Shown: positions 17,303 through 28,743, numbered from the stretch's first letter. The stretch: 64,000 nt of DNA from an uncultured Pelagibacteraceae bacterium (GCA_902630945.1 CACOWV010000001.1:1-64000), one strand, 5' to 3'. Notes: a model not told the origin generated them from the letters alone. Numbers and translations are program-made.

Positions 17303-18361
17303 ATGAAAATTCTTTTCATATTATTGATCTTCGTTTTTCCAAATTTGGCAAATGCAAAAAATTTTGATTTTAAAAAAATTGTAGATCTAAAAGATCCATG
17401 GGGATCAACTTTCATTGATGAAAATAATATACTCATCACTGAAAAAAGTGGGTTTATAAAATTAGTAAATATAAATAATAAAAATATAGATCTAATCAAC
17501 CATAACTTAAACTTTCTTGAACACGGTCAAGGTGGTCTCCTAGATATTCTTTTTAAAGATAATTTTGTTTATATATCTTACTCAGAGAATAGAGGTGACT
17601 GGAAAACTAGCACTTCGATTGCGAAAGCAACATTTAATAATAAAAATTTAACTTTTAAAAATATTTTTCAAGCAAATCCACCAATAGATTCTGGTTATCA
17701 TTTTGGGTCTAGATTGGCGATCAAAGACAATTATCTTTTTGCATCAGCTGGTGAGAGAGGCCAAGGAATGATTGCGCAAGATCCAACAAAACATCCTGGA
17801 AGTATTATTAGAATTAATCTAGATGGTAGCATTCCTAAAGATAATCCAAAATTTAATGATAAACCTGATTGGTTACCAGAAATTTTCCAAATAGGAATTA
17901 GAAATCCTCAGGGCCTTGTACTTTCACCATTCGATGGCAAAATTTATATGAGTAATCATGGGGCAAGAGGTGGTGATTGGTTTGGTGAAGCAAAAAAAGG
18001 TGAAAATTATGGTTGGAAAATTTTAGGATGGGGAGGAACCAATTATTCTGGTATACCTATTGGTCCTAAATGGAAACCAGGTTTTACTAAAGCTATACAT
18101 TATTGGGTTCCTTCAATCGCCACGAGCGCAATTACTATTTATAAAGGGGAGGAATTTAGTGAGTGGAATGGACACGCTTTAGTAACTTCACTTAAAGATA
18201 AATCTCTCAGGAAATTGATTTTTGACGATTTAACTAATGTTAAAGAAGATATTATTTTCAAAAATGAAATTGGAAGAATAAGGGATATACAAGTACACCC
18301 AAATAGTGGAAAAATATTTTTTTTAGCGGGAGATAGTTTGTGGTTAATGGAAAAAAATTAA
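17303..18361 (+). CDS. PQQ-dependent sugar (aldose/sorbosone) dehydrogenase family protein
   Basis: Signal peptide; HFGSRLAIKDNYLFASAGERG...IFQIGIRNPQGLVLSPFDGKIYMSNHGARGGDW. Confidence 0.92.
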   Translation: MKILFILLIFVFPNLANAKNFDFKKIVDLKDPWGSTFIDENNILITEKSGFIKLVNINNKNIDLINHNLNFLEHGQGGLLDILFKDNFVYISYSENRGDWKTSTSIAKATFNNKNLTFKNIFQANPPIDSGYHFGSRLAIKDNYLFASAGERGQGMIAQDPTKHPGSIIRINLDGSIPKDNPKFNDKPDWLPEIFQIGIRNPQGLVLSPFDGKIYMSNHGARGGDWFGEAKKGENYGWKILGWGGTNYSGIPIGPKWKPGFTKAIHYWVPSIATSAITIYKGEEFSEWNGHALVTSLKDKSLRKLIFDDLTNVKEDIIFKNEIGRIRDIQVHPNSGKIFFLAGDSLWLMEKN

Positions 18362-19413
18362 TCTATAGTTTATTTATTTTAATTGGAATTATTTTTTATA
18401 ATTGTTTAAGTATTGCAATGGAAAAAACTTATCATCATTTACCAGATGGAACATTTAGAAATCCAGAGGGTTCACCAAAAAGAGACCCTAATGTGAAATG
18501 GTCTTACAAAATATTTAATCAAGAAAAAAAGAAACTTGATATGACTGTGCCAAAAGAACATGTCGTAGAGAAAGGGAAAGTTTTAGAAAACCTAAAAAAA
18601 TATCAAGAGGATGATTATGTGGCTTGGATAGGACATGCTACATTTTTGATTAAGCTAGGTGAAACCACAATAATTACAGATCCTGTTTTTTCTAAAAATG
18701 CTGGACCTTTAATATTTGGTCCAAAAAGGTTTACAGAACCAGCATTAACACTTAAAGAAATTCCAAACATAGATTTATTTTTACTTACTCATAATCATTA
18801 TGATCACCAAGATATGTCTACAATTAGAAATTTTCCTTACAAAAATGCTAAAGTTTTACTTCCCTTAAAGCTAGGAAAATATTTTACAAGATATAAAGAT
18901 GTAAATGAAATGGATTGGTACGATGAAATTAAAATAAAAGATAATCTCAAGGTTACTTTTTTACCTGCAGTCCACTGGTCTAAAAGAAGTCTAACAGATA
19001 CTAATAAAACTTTGTGGGGAAATTTTTTAATTGAATATAATGGAAAAAAAATTTTTTTTAGTTGTGATACAGGAGTTGGAAATATCTATAAAAATATAGG
19101 AAACAAATATGGTCCGATTGATCTGACATTTATTAACATTGGTGCTTATAATTTTTATCCAATAATGCCTTACAAAGATAAATCAGTTTATCATACAAAT
19201 CCAGAGGAAGCATTACAAGTTGCTAGAGATTTAAAAAGTAAAAAGGTAATCGGAATGCATTGGGGAACTTTTGTTCTTTCATTAGAACCTATAATGGAAC
19301 CACCAATAAGATTTAAGGCTAATGCTGATAAATATGGATATAAAAAAGAAGATGTAATTATCTATCGCATAGGAGAGTTTGACTCTTTGAAAAAATTATT
19401 GAATTATAATTAA
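18340..19413 (+). CDS. MBL-fold metallohydrolase (UlaG/NAPE-PLD-like)
   Basis: WIGHATFLIKLGETTIITDPVFS...LLTHNHYDHQD...FSCDTGVG...KKVIGMHWGTF. Confidence 0.93.
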   Translation: MVNGKKLIYSLFILIGIIFYNCLSIAMEKTYHHLPDGTFRNPEGSPKRDPNVKWSYKIFNQEKKKLDMTVPKEHVVEKGKVLENLKKYQEDDYVAWIGHATFLIKLGETTIITDPVFSKNAGPLIFGPKRFTEPALTLKEIPNIDLFLLTHNHYDHQDMSTIRNFPYKNAKVLLPLKLGKYFTRYKDVNEMDWYDEIKIKDNLKVTFLPAVHWSKRSLTDTNKTLWGNFLIEYNGKKIFFSCDTGVGNIYKNIGNKYGPIDLTFINIGAYNFYPIMPYKDKSVYHTNPEEALQVARDLKSKKVIGMHWGTFVLSLEPIMEPPIRFKANADKYGYKKEDVIIYRIGEFDSLKKLLNYN

Positions 19414-19676
19414 TCCTCTAAAATTTTCTTTTTTGCTTTTTCGAATTCCTCTTGTGTAAGAATACCTTCGTTGAGAAGTTTATTTAGTTTTTCTATCTCA
19501 TCACTTAAATCTTTTTTTTCATCTAAGGAATAATCGACTTGATCTGTATCAGTTTCTAAGTCTGAGTTCTTATTTTCTTTTTTTGCACTCATACCATTCA
19601 TTATAGCGTTGCCACCTAAGTATAAAACAAATGCTAATATAGGTACTACTAATCCAAAAAAAATTATTTTTTCCAT
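19410..19676 (-). CDS. SHOCT-domain small membrane protein
   Basis: C-terminal EIEKLNKLLNEGILTQEEFEKAKKKIL. Confidence 0.82.
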   Translation of the reverse strand: MEKIIFFGLVVPILAFVLYLGGNAIMNGMSAKKENKNSDLETDTDQVDYSLDEKKDLSDEIEKLNKLLNEGILTQEEFEKAKKKILED

Positions 19677-19679
19677 AAA

Positions 19680-19883
19680 TTATTCCTCATCTTCCTCTCT
19701 CCAATTTTTCTCATACATTAACCAAGCTGCAAATATGACAGAAAACGTTCCAACTATCATACCATAATCAAATCCAGTTTGCTGGTCATATAGATACCAG
19801 CCTAATTGTGTTGCCCCGATAGGAGGCACCGTTAGTATAAGCATAAGAATAGCTATTCTATAAGGATATTTTGGTTTTTTCAT
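19680..19883 (-). CDS. Small hypothetical membrane protein
   Basis: 67-aa ORF with two predicted TM segments. Confidence 0.6.
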   Translation of the reverse strand: MKKPKYPYRIAILMLILTVPPIGATQLGWYLYDQQTGFDYGMIVGTFSVIFAAWLMYEKNWREEDEE

Positions 19884-19913
19884 ATTAATACCTTATCAAT
19901 ATTAATATTTAGT

Positions 19914-20591
19914 TTAAGCCCTAGAACTAAAGATGTGACTAAATACACCTGACCAAACTAAATCGTATTTGTAATTCGTTAAATATTTAAAAATCTCGCT
20001 TTTAGAAATTTCTTTTTCGTGTATTTCAACACAAATTAATTTTGGCTTAAATTTTTCTATTGAAAATCCTTCGAGTACTTTTAAGTCTGCTCCCTCGACA
20101 TCTATATCTAATAAATCTATATTAGTATTATCTAATTTCGTTTTTTTTAAAACAGTATCAAGTGTGAAAGAGTTAATTTTTGACTTTTGAATATTGCCTT
20201 GAAACACTTTTTCAGCCTGAGATTTTTCTATAGTGCTAATCTGACTTAATTTTTTTTGAAAATACATGTCTATAACTTCATCTTTATTTGATACAGCAAA
20301 GTTATAGTTGAAATCATTTGGTCTTAAATGGTTAAATAAATCTATCGAAAATTCATGTATGTCTATATTAATTCCTTCCCACCCTTTTTTATGAAGTAAA
20401 TAAGTATTATTTCTATGAATTGGATGGTAACAGCCAACATCAACATAAAATCCGTATTTCTTATTTTTAAAAAAATTTTTTATAAATAAATCTTCTCCAT
20501 CCATTGAGTAAGATTTTCTACTCAAAAAAAATTTATGCTTAAAATATATATTATGAATTATATGAATTTTTTTTTTAATTTTTTTGATCAT
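19914..20591 (-). CDS. FkbM family methyltransferase
   Basis: GFYVDVGCYHPIHRNNTYLLHKKGWEGINIDIH...NIDLLDIDVEGADLKVLEGF. Confidence 0.92.
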   Translation of the reverse strand: MIKKIKKKIHIIHNIYFKHKFFLSRKSYSMDGEDLFIKNFFKNKKYGFYVDVGCYHPIHRNNTYLLHKKGWEGINIDIHEFSIDLFNHLRPNDFNYNFAVSNKDEVIDMYFQKKLSQISTIEKSQAEKVFQGNIQKSKINSFTLDTVLKKTKLDNTNIDLLDIDVEGADLKVLEGFSIEKFKPKLICVEIHEKEISKSEIFKYLTNYKYDLVWSGVFSHIFSSRA

Positions 20592-20605
20592 AAAAGTATG
20601 GACTT

Positions 20606-21451
20606 TTATTTTTGTGATCTTTTAAAACATTCTATTGTATTTTTTAATAAACATGCAATTGTCATAGGGCCCACTCCTCCGGGAACAGGAGTCAAAGCTT
20701 TTGCATTTTTTGAAACTTCTTTAAAATCTACATCACCAACTATCCCTTTTTCTGTTTTATTAATTCCAACATCAATTACTATTGCGTCTTTTTTAACCCA
20801 GTCACCTTTAACTAGTTCGGGAATACCAACTGCCGCAACAATAATATCTGCCTCTAAACATTCTGATTTTAGATCTTTAGTTTTGGAATGTGTTATTGTT
20901 ACAGTGCAGTTTTCTTTTAGAAGAAGTTGTGTCATTGGCTTACCATTTAAATTTGACCTTCCAACCACAACAGCATTTTTACCACTTAAATTTGGTTCAA
21001 TTTTTTTTATTAGTAAATAGCATCCTAATGGTGTACATGGCACAGAACTTTCATATCCAGAAGATAAATTGCCGACATTCATTGGATGAAAACCATCAAC
21101 ATCTTTTGATGGATCAATGGTTTCAATTACTCTTTTTTTATCAATGTGTTTAGGTAATGGTAACTGAACTAATATTCCAGATACTGAATTGTCAGTATTG
21201 AGCTCCATAATTTTATTAAGAACCTCTTTTTCATCAACTGTCTCCGGATATCTTATTACTTCTGATTTTAATCCTACCTCATTTGCTGATTTTTCCTTGT
21301 TACGTACATAAATTTGACTAGGTGTAAGGTCTCCTATTAAAATAACTGTAAGACCTGGAACTTTATTATATTTTGCTTTTAAATCTGAAACTTCTTTCTT
21401 TAAACCTTCTCTTAATAATGCCGCTTCTTTTTTACCGTCAATTAGTATCAT
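20606..21451 (-). CDS. folD: Methylenetetrahydrofolate dehydrogenase/cyclohydrolase
   Basis: GLTVILIGDLTPSQIYVRNKEK; GILVQLPLPKHID; DVDGFHPMNVG; TPVPGGVGPMTIACLL. Confidence 0.98.
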   Translation of the reverse strand: MILIDGKKEAALLREGLKKEVSDLKAKYNKVPGLTVILIGDLTPSQIYVRNKEKSANEVGLKSEVIRYPETVDEKEVLNKIMELNTDNSVSGILVQLPLPKHIDKKRVIETIDPSKDVDGFHPMNVGNLSSGYESSVPCTPLGCYLLIKKIEPNLSGKNAVVVGRSNLNGKPMTQLLLKENCTVTITHSKTKDLKSECLEADIIVAAVGIPELVKGDWVKKDAIVIDVGINKTEKGIVGDVDFKEVSKNAKALTPVPGGVGPMTIACLLKNTIECFKRSQK

Positions 21452-21457
21452 AAAATT

Positions 21458-21748
21458 TTAGAATATTATTGGTGCAATGTAGAGTTTCATACACATTTCT
21501 ATAAACCAAATCAATAGAAGTAAAATTATTGGTGATATGTCTAAAGAACCCAAATTTGGTAAAAAACGTCTAATTCTATTTAAAAAAGGATCAGTCAATC
21601 GATAAGTCAATTCTAATATTGAATAAACAAATCTATTTTGAGTATTTAACACGTTAAATGCTATTAACCAACTAATTAATACATTGGCTATAACGACATA
21701 CGAGTAGAGTTTTAAAATCTGTAATACTAGATAGAAAATAGCAATCAT
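21458..21748 (-). CDS. YggT family protein
   Basis: VLISWLIAF...LTDPFLNRIRRFLPNLGSLDISPIILLLLIW. Confidence 0.93.
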   Translation of the reverse strand: MIAIFYLVLQILKLYSYVVIANVLISWLIAFNVLNTQNRFVYSILELTYRLTDPFLNRIRRFLPNLGSLDISPIILLLLIWFIEMCMKLYIAPIIF

Positions 21749-22836
21749 TTTTTTTCAATGTAAATAGACTGGCTTGGAAAAGCAAATGAGGCATCATTCT
21801 TTTCAACTATTTGTTTAATTTCTATTGCCAAACGTTCTTTTACTGATAACCATTCATTCCAACTATCAGTTTTAGTAAAACAGCGAACATACATATCTAT
21901 TGAACTATCAGAAAATTTATCAACTCTAACTGCCAATCCTATAGTTGTATTAAAATCCTCACTTTTATTTATGTGACTTTCAATTTCATTTCTTATAGTT
22001 TTTAATTGTTCTACTGTAGTATCGTATTGAAGAGTTATAATCCAACTTATCAACCAATTAGATGTTTCACTTATATTTATGACAGCATTTTCTGCAAATT
22101 GAAAATTTGGAATAATTGCTAATGATTTATCAAATTTTCTAATTGTTGTAGATCTGAAACCAATTTTTTCAACTATACCTTCAATTATACCATCAACTAA
22201 TATCCAGTCTCCAATTTTAAATCTTTTTTCAACAAGCACTAAAATTCCTGAAATTAAATTTTTAAATAAATCTTGAGCACCTAATGCAACAGCTACTCCA
22301 AATAATCCAAGACCAGCAATAATAGGCCCAATTTTTATCCCCCATAATTCTAACACAGCTGCTAATCCCAAAATGAATATAAGAATCTTTAAAGATTTAA
22401 TTATCCAACCAATTAATTCCCGCGTTAAAAGTTTATCTAGGCCACTCAAAATATATGAAACTGGTTCAATGACTTGATGAATTACCCAAAAAATTAAGAT
22501 TGTAATTAAAGTTCTATTGATTGTATCTACAACCTCACGCCCATCAGTAGAAAAAGTCATATAATAACTTGCTATAAAAAAACCTAACACGATTGGCAAA
22601 AATCTTGCAGGCCCTATAAGAGCATTTACAAAAGTATCATCTAATTTATTTGTTGTTCTCTTAGAGATAATTTCTAATTTTTTTATAATTAATTTACTAA
22701 TCAAGCCTCTAAAAATTAAAAAAATTAAAAATATTCCTATACCAATCAATATTTGAAAAATATCTACACCGAGAATTCCTTTATTCCATACAGACAAAAA
22801 TATATCTGAAAAATTATTTATTAATTCCATAATCAA
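21745..22836 (-). CDS. Mechanosensitive ion channel (MscS family)
   Basis: GLGLFGVAVALGAQDLFKNLISGILVLVEKRFKIGDWI...KIGFRSTTIRKFD. Confidence 0.95.
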   Translation of the reverse strand: MIMELINNFSDIFLSVWNKGILGVDIFQILIGIGIFLIFLIFRGLISKLIIKKLEIISKRTTNKLDDTFVNALIGPARFLPIVLGFFIASYYMTFSTDGREVVDTINRTLITILIFWVIHQVIEPVSYILSGLDKLLTRELIGWIIKSLKILIFILGLAAVLELWGIKIGPIIAGLGLFGVAVALGAQDLFKNLISGILVLVEKRFKIGDWILVDGIIEGIVEKIGFRSTTIRKFDKSLAIIPNFQFAENAVINISETSNWLISWIITLQYDTTVEQLKTIRNEIESHINKSEDFNTTIGLAVRVDKFSDSSIDMYVRCFTKTDSWNEWLSVKERLAIEIKQIVEKNDASFAFPSQSIYIEKK

Positions 22837-23531
22837 ATTTTATATAACAAAAACTCCTCTTCTCCAGGATTAAAAAGGAATATTTTTTTCCATTTAATTT
22901 CATTCAATATAGACGAAGTTTTTTCACCTATACACATTAAATTTGTGTTCATCCATATATTTTCTGTTTGATGAATTTTTATAAAATTCAAAAAACTAGA
23001 AGCACTGTTTTGAGAATAAACATAAACTATATCCGGAATGTTCATTTTTAATTCCTTAACAAATTTTTCATTAGATATGTTATTATGACTTACTCTATAA
23101 TTAATAATCCTTTTTACACTGAAACCCTCATTTAACAGCTGTTGGTCTAAATCAGAAGAAATTATTTCACCGCTTATATACAGCAATGTTTTATTTTCAG
23201 ACACATAATTCTGTAAAATTAATTCTTTTAAATTTAAAACATTTCCTTCAGCAGCAATAGTATTATGAAAACCAACACTTCTAGCTTTTTGTTCAGTTAT
23301 TTCACCAACACAAAAACACATAATATCTTTATCAACTTTATTTAAATCTAGATTTTTTACTGCATTTGCGCTTGTAAAAATAATTCCACCATAATTAGAA
23401 AAGTTAATTTCCTCATAATTAATTTTTTCTATATTTAGTAATGGAAGATGAGAAACTTGATGACCTAATGATTTAAATCTTAAAATTGTTTCCAAACAAT
23501 CATCCAACTGTCTAGTTAATAAAATATGCAT
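22833..23531 (-). CDS. hemD: Uroporphyrinogen-III synthase
   Basis: MHILLTRQLDDCLETILRFKSLGH...GGIIFTSANAVKNL; adjacent to hemC. Confidence 0.88.
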   Translation of the reverse strand: MHILLTRQLDDCLETILRFKSLGHQVSHLPLLNIEKINYEEINFSNYGGIIFTSANAVKNLDLNKVDKDIMCFCVGEITEQKARSVGFHNTIAAEGNVLNLKELILQNYVSENKTLLYISGEIISSDLDQQLLNEGFSVKRIINYRVSHNNISNEKFVKELKMNIPDIVYVYSQNSASSFLNFIKIHQTENIWMNTNLMCIGEKTSSILNEIKWKKIFLFNPGEEEFLLYKI

Positions 23532-23532
23532 A

Positions 23533-24450
23533 TTATCTTTTATATGAATTGTTTGATTTAGTTTTTAAAATTTGACCAATTTCTTTCCCAATTTCTCTAA
23601 ATTTTTCAATTCTTACATTTTTTTTTTCATAAAACCTTTTTGAACCGTCTAAAGAAAAAAGCTCAGCTTCAACAATAATATTATCTCCATCAATTATAGA
23701 ATGTGCACCTATTGCAGTTTCGCAATCTCCTTCTAAAACTTTTAAGATATTTCTCTCAGCATGTGCTCTTTTATAAGTTTCATCATGATTTATTTTTTTT
23801 AAAAGAGAAATTATCTCTAAATCATTTTCCCTACATTGGAGTGCAATTATACCTTGACCTGCACTTGGAATTATTTCTTCAGTTGAAAATATTTCAGTTA
23901 TTTCATTTTCAAGTTGTAAATATTTTACTCCAGCTAAGGACAATATTATTGCATCATAATGGCCTTCATTTAATTTCTTTATTCTAGTGTCAACATTGCC
24001 TCTTATAATTTTGCAATCAAGATCAGGTCTTAATTTTTTTATTTGAAATTCTCTTCTATATGAAGATGTTCCTACTATAGATTTTATATTCAATTCCTTT
24101 AATTTTTTTTTCTCTCTAGAAATCAAAATTTCTTTTGAATCATTTCTTTTTAAAAAACTATCAGTCATTAAGCCATTCGTCTCAATGGTTGGTAAATCTT
24201 TTAGAGCATGAACTGCTATATCAATACTTTTCTCTTGAAGTTCTTTTTCTATGTTACTAGAGAATAAGCCTTTGCCACCAATTTCAGATATTCTTTCATC
24301 TTTCACTTGATCACCTATTGTGGTGATTGATTTAATAACTATTTCTTCATTGCTTAAAGATGTATTTTGCATAATAGCCTCTTTAGCTTTTTTTGCATAG
24401 AGTAATGCGAGTTTACTTCCTCTAGATCCTATTATTATTTTTTTTCTCAT
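23533..24450 (-). CDS. hemC: Porphobilinogen deaminase (hydroxymethylbilane synthase)
   Basis: IIIGSRGSKLALLYA; DIAVHALKDLPT; IRGNVDTRIKKL; LEGDCETAIGAHS. Confidence 0.97.
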   Translation of the reverse strand: MRKKIIIGSRGSKLALLYAKKAKEAIMQNTSLSNEEIVIKSITTIGDQVKDERISEIGGKGLFSSNIEKELQEKSIDIAVHALKDLPTIETNGLMTDSFLKRNDSKEILISREKKKLKELNIKSIVGTSSYRREFQIKKLRPDLDCKIIRGNVDTRIKKLNEGHYDAIILSLAGVKYLQLENEITEIFSTEEIIPSAGQGIIALQCRENDLEIISLLKKINHDETYKRAHAERNILKVLEGDCETAIGAHSIIDGDNIIVEAELFSLDGSKRFYEKKNVRIEKFREIGKEIGQILKTKSNNSYKR

Positions 24451-24506
24451 TAATAAATTTATTTCTTTTTTGTTATGAGATTGTACAATTATTAAAAACT
24501 ATTTGA

Positions 24507-25580
24507 ATGAATAAAAAACCTTTAATTCTTGGAATAGAATCAAGTTGTGACGAAACAGCTGCATCGATTATTACAGAAAATAGTCAAGGAAATCCTATTG
24601 TCTTATCTAATATTGTCTCAAGCCAGGTAGATGTCCATAAGAAATTTGGTGGGGTTGTGCCTGAACTTGCTGCCCGATCCCATCTAGAAAAAATTGACTG
24701 GATAGTTCAGAAGGCAATTGAAGATAGTGGGGTAAAAATTGAGGAAATAGACGCTGTAGCATCAACAGCAGGACCTGGTTTAATTGTTTGTCTATCAGTT
24801 GGATTGAGCTTTGGAAAAGCTGTTGCTCTTTCTTTGAATAAACCATTCATAGCAGTAAATCATCTTGAGGGTCATGCTTTAAGTCCAAAATTAAATTCAG
24901 AATTAAATTATCCATATTTATTTTTACTTATTTCAGGAGGTCACTCCCAGTATTTAAGTGTAAAGAATTTGAGTGAATATAAGAGGCTTGGAACAACTAT
25001 TGATGATGCTATTGGAGAAGCATTTGATAAAACTGCGAAACTCTTAGGCATAGAATTTCCTGGTGGTCCACAAATAGAAATTTTGGCAAAAAAAGGCGAT
25101 CCAAATAAATATAATTTACCAAAACCAATAATTAATAAAGGGGGATGTAATTTATCATTTGCAGGTCTTAAAACAGCAATTTTAAAAATAACAAAAAAAA
25201 TTAAAACCGACCAAGAAAAATTTGATCTTGCTGCGTCTTTTCAGAGAACAATAATAGAAATTCTATATAAAAAAACTAAAATTGCTTTCGTTGATTTCGA
25301 AAAACAAATTAAACCAAAAGAAAAAAATTTTGTTGTTGCAGGTGGGGTTGCAGCCAATAAAGAAATAAGAAAAATGTTAATTAATGTTTGTAAGGAAGAA
25401 AACTATCAACCTATCTTTCCACCTATTGAACTTTGTGGAGATAATGCAGCGATGATAGCAATGGTAGGGTTAGAAAAATTTAAATTAAAACAATTTGATA
25501 AATTAGATCATCCAGCAAAACCAAGGTGGCCTTTGGATGAAGGAGCTATTTTTTTAAAAGGTGCTGGGGTGAAATTATAA
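24507..25580 (+). CDS. tsaD: tRNA N6-adenosine threonylcarbamoyltransferase
   Basis: ILGIESSCDETAASII; GGVVPELAARSHLEKI; NHLEGHALSPKL; SGGHSQYLSVK; GGVAANKEIRK. Confidence 0.98.
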   Translation: MNKKPLILGIESSCDETAASIITENSQGNPIVLSNIVSSQVDVHKKFGGVVPELAARSHLEKIDWIVQKAIEDSGVKIEEIDAVASTAGPGLIVCLSVGLSFGKAVALSLNKPFIAVNHLEGHALSPKLNSELNYPYLFLLISGGHSQYLSVKNLSEYKRLGTTIDDAIGEAFDKTAKLLGIEFPGGPQIEILAKKGDPNKYNLPKPIINKGGCNLSFAGLKTAILKITKKIKTDQEKFDLAASFQRTIIEILYKKTKIAFVDFEKQIKPKEKNFVVAGGVAANKEIRKMLINVCKEENYQPIFPPIELCGDNAAMIAMVGLEKFKLKQFDKLDHPAKPRWPLDEGAIFLKGAGVKL

Positions 25581-25582
25581 TT

Positions 25583-26002
25583 ATGGGAAAAAATTACTGG
25601 TTAATGAAATCTGAGCCAGATGTTTGGTCTATTGACCAACAGAAAAAAGCTGGAAGTAAAGGAGCGGCATGGGATGGTGTCAGAAATTATCAAGCAGCGA
25701 AAAATTTAAAAGCTATGAGAAAAGGTGATCAATGTTTTTTTTATCATTCAAACATTGGTAAAGAGATAGTTGGGATTATTGAGGTTATAGAGGAAGCTTA
25801 CTTGGATAAAACTGACCAATCTGGTCGGTTTGTAGCCGTCACAGTTAAATTCATTAGAAAACTTGAAAGACCTATTTCGCTTGAAAATATTAAGAAAATT
25901 GAGGAATTGAGCCATTTATCTTTAGTTAAACAAAGTAGATTGTCTGTAATGCCTATAGATTCTAAAAGCTGGAAAATTATAAATAACATGGGTAAGATTT
26001 AA
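25583..26002 (+). CDS. EVE domain-containing protein
   Basis: YWLMKSEPDVWSIDQQ...WDGVRNYQAAKNLKAMRKGDQCFFYHSN. Confidence 0.96.
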   Translation: MGKNYWLMKSEPDVWSIDQQKKAGSKGAAWDGVRNYQAAKNLKAMRKGDQCFFYHSNIGKEIVGIIEVIEEAYLDKTDQSGRFVAVTVKFIRKLERPISLENIKKIEELSHLSLVKQSRLSVMPIDSKSWKIINNMGKI

Positions 26003-26014
26003 CTGAAAATATTT

Positions 26015-28123
26015 ATGCCAAAAAAAAAAAGAAAATCAAAGAATAAAAAAAAATCTTCAAAGAGAAAAGTAATAAAAAAAAGAAGAAAAATTTCTAAAAA
26101 AAGAAGGAAAGTCAAAACTAAATCTTTAAAAAAAAGAAAGATTAAAAAAGTAAGCACTAATTCTGTAAAAAAATCTAAAAATGCATCATCAGAATTGATT
26201 TTTAAGACTAAAAAAGAGTGGATCAAAAATAGTTTAGCTAACAAAGTTCAGTATCAAAACAAGTATAATGAATCGATTAAAAACAATAATTCATTTTGGA
26301 AAAAAGAAGGAAAAAGAATTACTTGGATTAAACCCTATAAAAAAATAAAAGATGTAAAATACAGCAAAGACGAAGTTAGAATTAAATGGTATGAAGATGG
26401 AACTTTAAATGCATCTGCCAACTGTATAGACAGACATTTAAAGGATAAAAAAGATAAAACAGCGATAATTTGGGTTGGAGATGATCCTAAAGATACACAA
26501 AAAATTTCTTACAAACAATTACATCAAAAAGTATCAAAAGCAGCTAATGGTTTAAAAAAACTTGGTATAAAAAAAGGTGATAGAGTAACAATATACCTAA
26601 CTATGATACCAGAATTAGCTATACTAATGTTGGCATGTGCGAGAATTGGGGCTGTTCACTCAATTATCTTTGGAGGATTTTCTGCAGAATCTATTTCGGG
26701 AAGAGTAAATGATTGTGAGTCAGAATATATTATCACAGCGGATGAGGGGGTTAGGGGTGGAAAAACTATTCCTCTTAAAGCAACAACTGATGAGGCACTT
26801 ACAAATTGTCCTAATGTAAAAAAATGCATTGTTGTGAAAAGAACTGGAAACTATGTTTACTGGAATAGTGAAAGAGATGTTTGGTATCACGATTTAATCA
26901 AAGATGTTTCAAATCAATGTGAGCCTGAAGAAATGAACGCAGAAGATCCACTTTTCATACTCTATACATCTGGTTCAACAGGAAAACCCAAAGGAGTTTT
27001 ACACACTACTGGTGGATATATGGTCTACGCATCAATGACACATCAATATATTTTTAATTATAAACCAAAAGATATTTATTGGTGTACGGCAGATATTGGA
27101 TGGGTAACTGGACATAGTTACATTATCTATGGTCCTCTATCCAATGGCGCAACAACTATAATGTTTGAAGGTGTACCAAACTACCCCGATAGTTCTAGAT
27201 GGTGGCAAATAGTTGATAAATTTAAAGTAAACACTTTTTATACTGCTCCTACTGCTATAAGAGCTTTAATGAGAGAGGGCGATGAACCTCTAAAAAAAAC
27301 TTCAAGGAAATCTCTTAAATTGCTAGGCACTGTAGGAGAACCTATTAATCCAGAGGCATGGATGTGGTATTATAAAACTGTAGGTAATTCAAAATGTCCT
27401 ATAGTAGACACTTGGTGGCAGACAGAGACAGGAGGTATATTAATCGCTCCTCAAACTGGTGCAATTCCTTTAAAGCCAGGTTCCGCAACAAAACCTTTTT
27501 ATGGTATAAAACCATGTCTTGTTAATAAAGATGGCCTAGAAATAAAAGGAGCCGGTGAAGGAAGATTGTGCATTTCACAGTCCTGGCCGGGTCAAATGAG
27601 AACCGTTTATGGTGATCATCAAAGATTTATTGATACCTATTTTTCTCAGTTTGATGGAAAATATTTTACCGGTGATGGTTGCAGGAGAGATAAGGATGGA
27701 TACTATTGGATTACTGGAAGAGTTGATGACGTGATAATAGTTTCTGGTCATAACCTTGGTACTGCTGAAATAGAAAGTGCATTTGTTGCACATCCAAAAG
27801 TTGCTGAAGCTGCTGTTGTTGGTTATCCACATGATATTAAAGGCAATGGTCTATATTGTTATGTTACCCTAAATGCTGGAGAAATAGAAACCGGCGATCT
27901 TGAAAGAGAATTGAAACTTTGGGTAAGAAAACAAATTGGCCCACTAGCAACTCCAGATTTAATACATTTTACTCCAGGTCTACCTAAAACAAGATCAGGA
28001 AAAATAATGAGACGAATTTTAAGAAAGATTGCAGCTAATGAACACGAACAATTGGGAGACACGACCACTTTGGCTGATTCAAGCGTTGTATCAAGTTTAG
28101 TTGAAAATAGAAAAAATATTTAA
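26015..28123 (+). CDS. acs: Acetyl-CoA synthetase (AMP-forming) with basic N-terminal extension
   Basis: [57 protein letters not shown]; first ~60 aa Lys/Arg/Ser-rich. Confidence 0.97.
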   Translation: MPKKKRKSKNKKKSSKRKVIKKRRKISKKRRKVKTKSLKKRKIKKVSTNSVKKSKNASSELIFKTKKEWIKNSLANKVQYQNKYNESIKNNNSFWKKEGKRITWIKPYKKIKDVKYSKDEVRIKWYEDGTLNASANCIDRHLKDKKDKTAIIWVGDDPKDTQKISYKQLHQKVSKAANGLKKLGIKKGDRVTIYLTMIPELAILMLACARIGAVHSIIFGGFSAESISGRVNDCESEYIITADEGVRGGKTIPLKATTDEALTNCPNVKKCIVVKRTGNYVYWNSERDVWYHDLIKDVSNQCEPEEMNAEDPLFILYTSGSTGKPKGVLHTTGGYMVYASMTHQYIFNYKPKDIYWCTADIGWVTGHSYIIYGPLSNGATTIMFEGVPNYPDSSRWWQIVDKFKVNTFYTAPTAIRALMREGDEPLKKTSRKSLKLLGTVGEPINPEAWMWYYKTVGNSKCPIVDTWWQTETGGILIAPQTGAIPLKPGSATKPFYGIKPCLVNKDGLEIKGAGEGRLCISQSWPGQMRTVYGDHQRFIDTYFSQFDGKYFTGDGCRRDKDGYYWITGRVDDVIIVSGHNLGTAEIESAFVAHPKVAEAAVVGYPHDIKGNGLYCYVTLNAGEIETGDLERELKLWVRKQIGPLATPDLIHFTPGLPKTRSGKIMRRILRKIAANEHEQLGDTTTLADSSVVSSLVENRKNI

Positions 28124-28743
28124 AATTTAATTCTCTCATTAAATTCTTTTTGAACAACACCCCATTTTAAAATTACCGAGTTAAGAACTATTTTACGATC
28201 TAAACTTTTTAAATCTTCTGCAATAGGTGCCCATTTATATAGTGACAAAGCACTGGGATTAAATGGTAAATCATTATGATAGTTGTCCCAATTAATATTT
28301 TGTAATCTTTCATCAAAACTTTTTTTAGCATTTTCTATAATATCAATCGGCATTTTATTTGAAGTTTCATCATCTAAAATTTTTAAAAAAATTTCCTTTG
28401 CCTTTTCAGTATCCTGATAATTAAAATTTGCTTTCAATTTTGAAAATGTAAAAAAAGTTAGATCTTGAAGAGCAACAGCATAAATATTCCACTTAGCTAA
28501 GTTTACTGATTCCATAAATGTGTCATTTTCAAAATGAAGTACATATCTTGTCCCCATCCTCGTTTTTAGGTAGCCATAGAGGGTTACTTGACTTACCCAG
28601 GCAGATTTTGTTTGAATAAAATTTTCAAGTTCATCTAAATTACTAATTTTCCCCTTAGGGATGAAAGCTTTAAACATAGCAAATAAATAAGTCTTAAAAT
28701 CATGCCAAGTCAGATCTTTCCAAGTAAGTTTATATTTTCCCAT
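28120..28743 (-). CDS. Hypothetical protein
   Basis: Intact 207-aa ORF; no family recognised. Confidence 0.65.
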   Translation of the reverse strand: MGKYKLTWKDLTWHDFKTYLFAMFKAFIPKGKISNLDELENFIQTKSAWVSQVTLYGYLKTRMGTRYVLHFENDTFMESVNLAKWNIYAVALQDLTFFTFSKLKANFNYQDTEKAKEIFLKILDDETSNKMPIDIIENAKKSFDERLQNINWDNYHNDLPFNPSALSLYKWAPIAEDLKSLDRKIVLNSVILKWGVVQKEFNERIKF

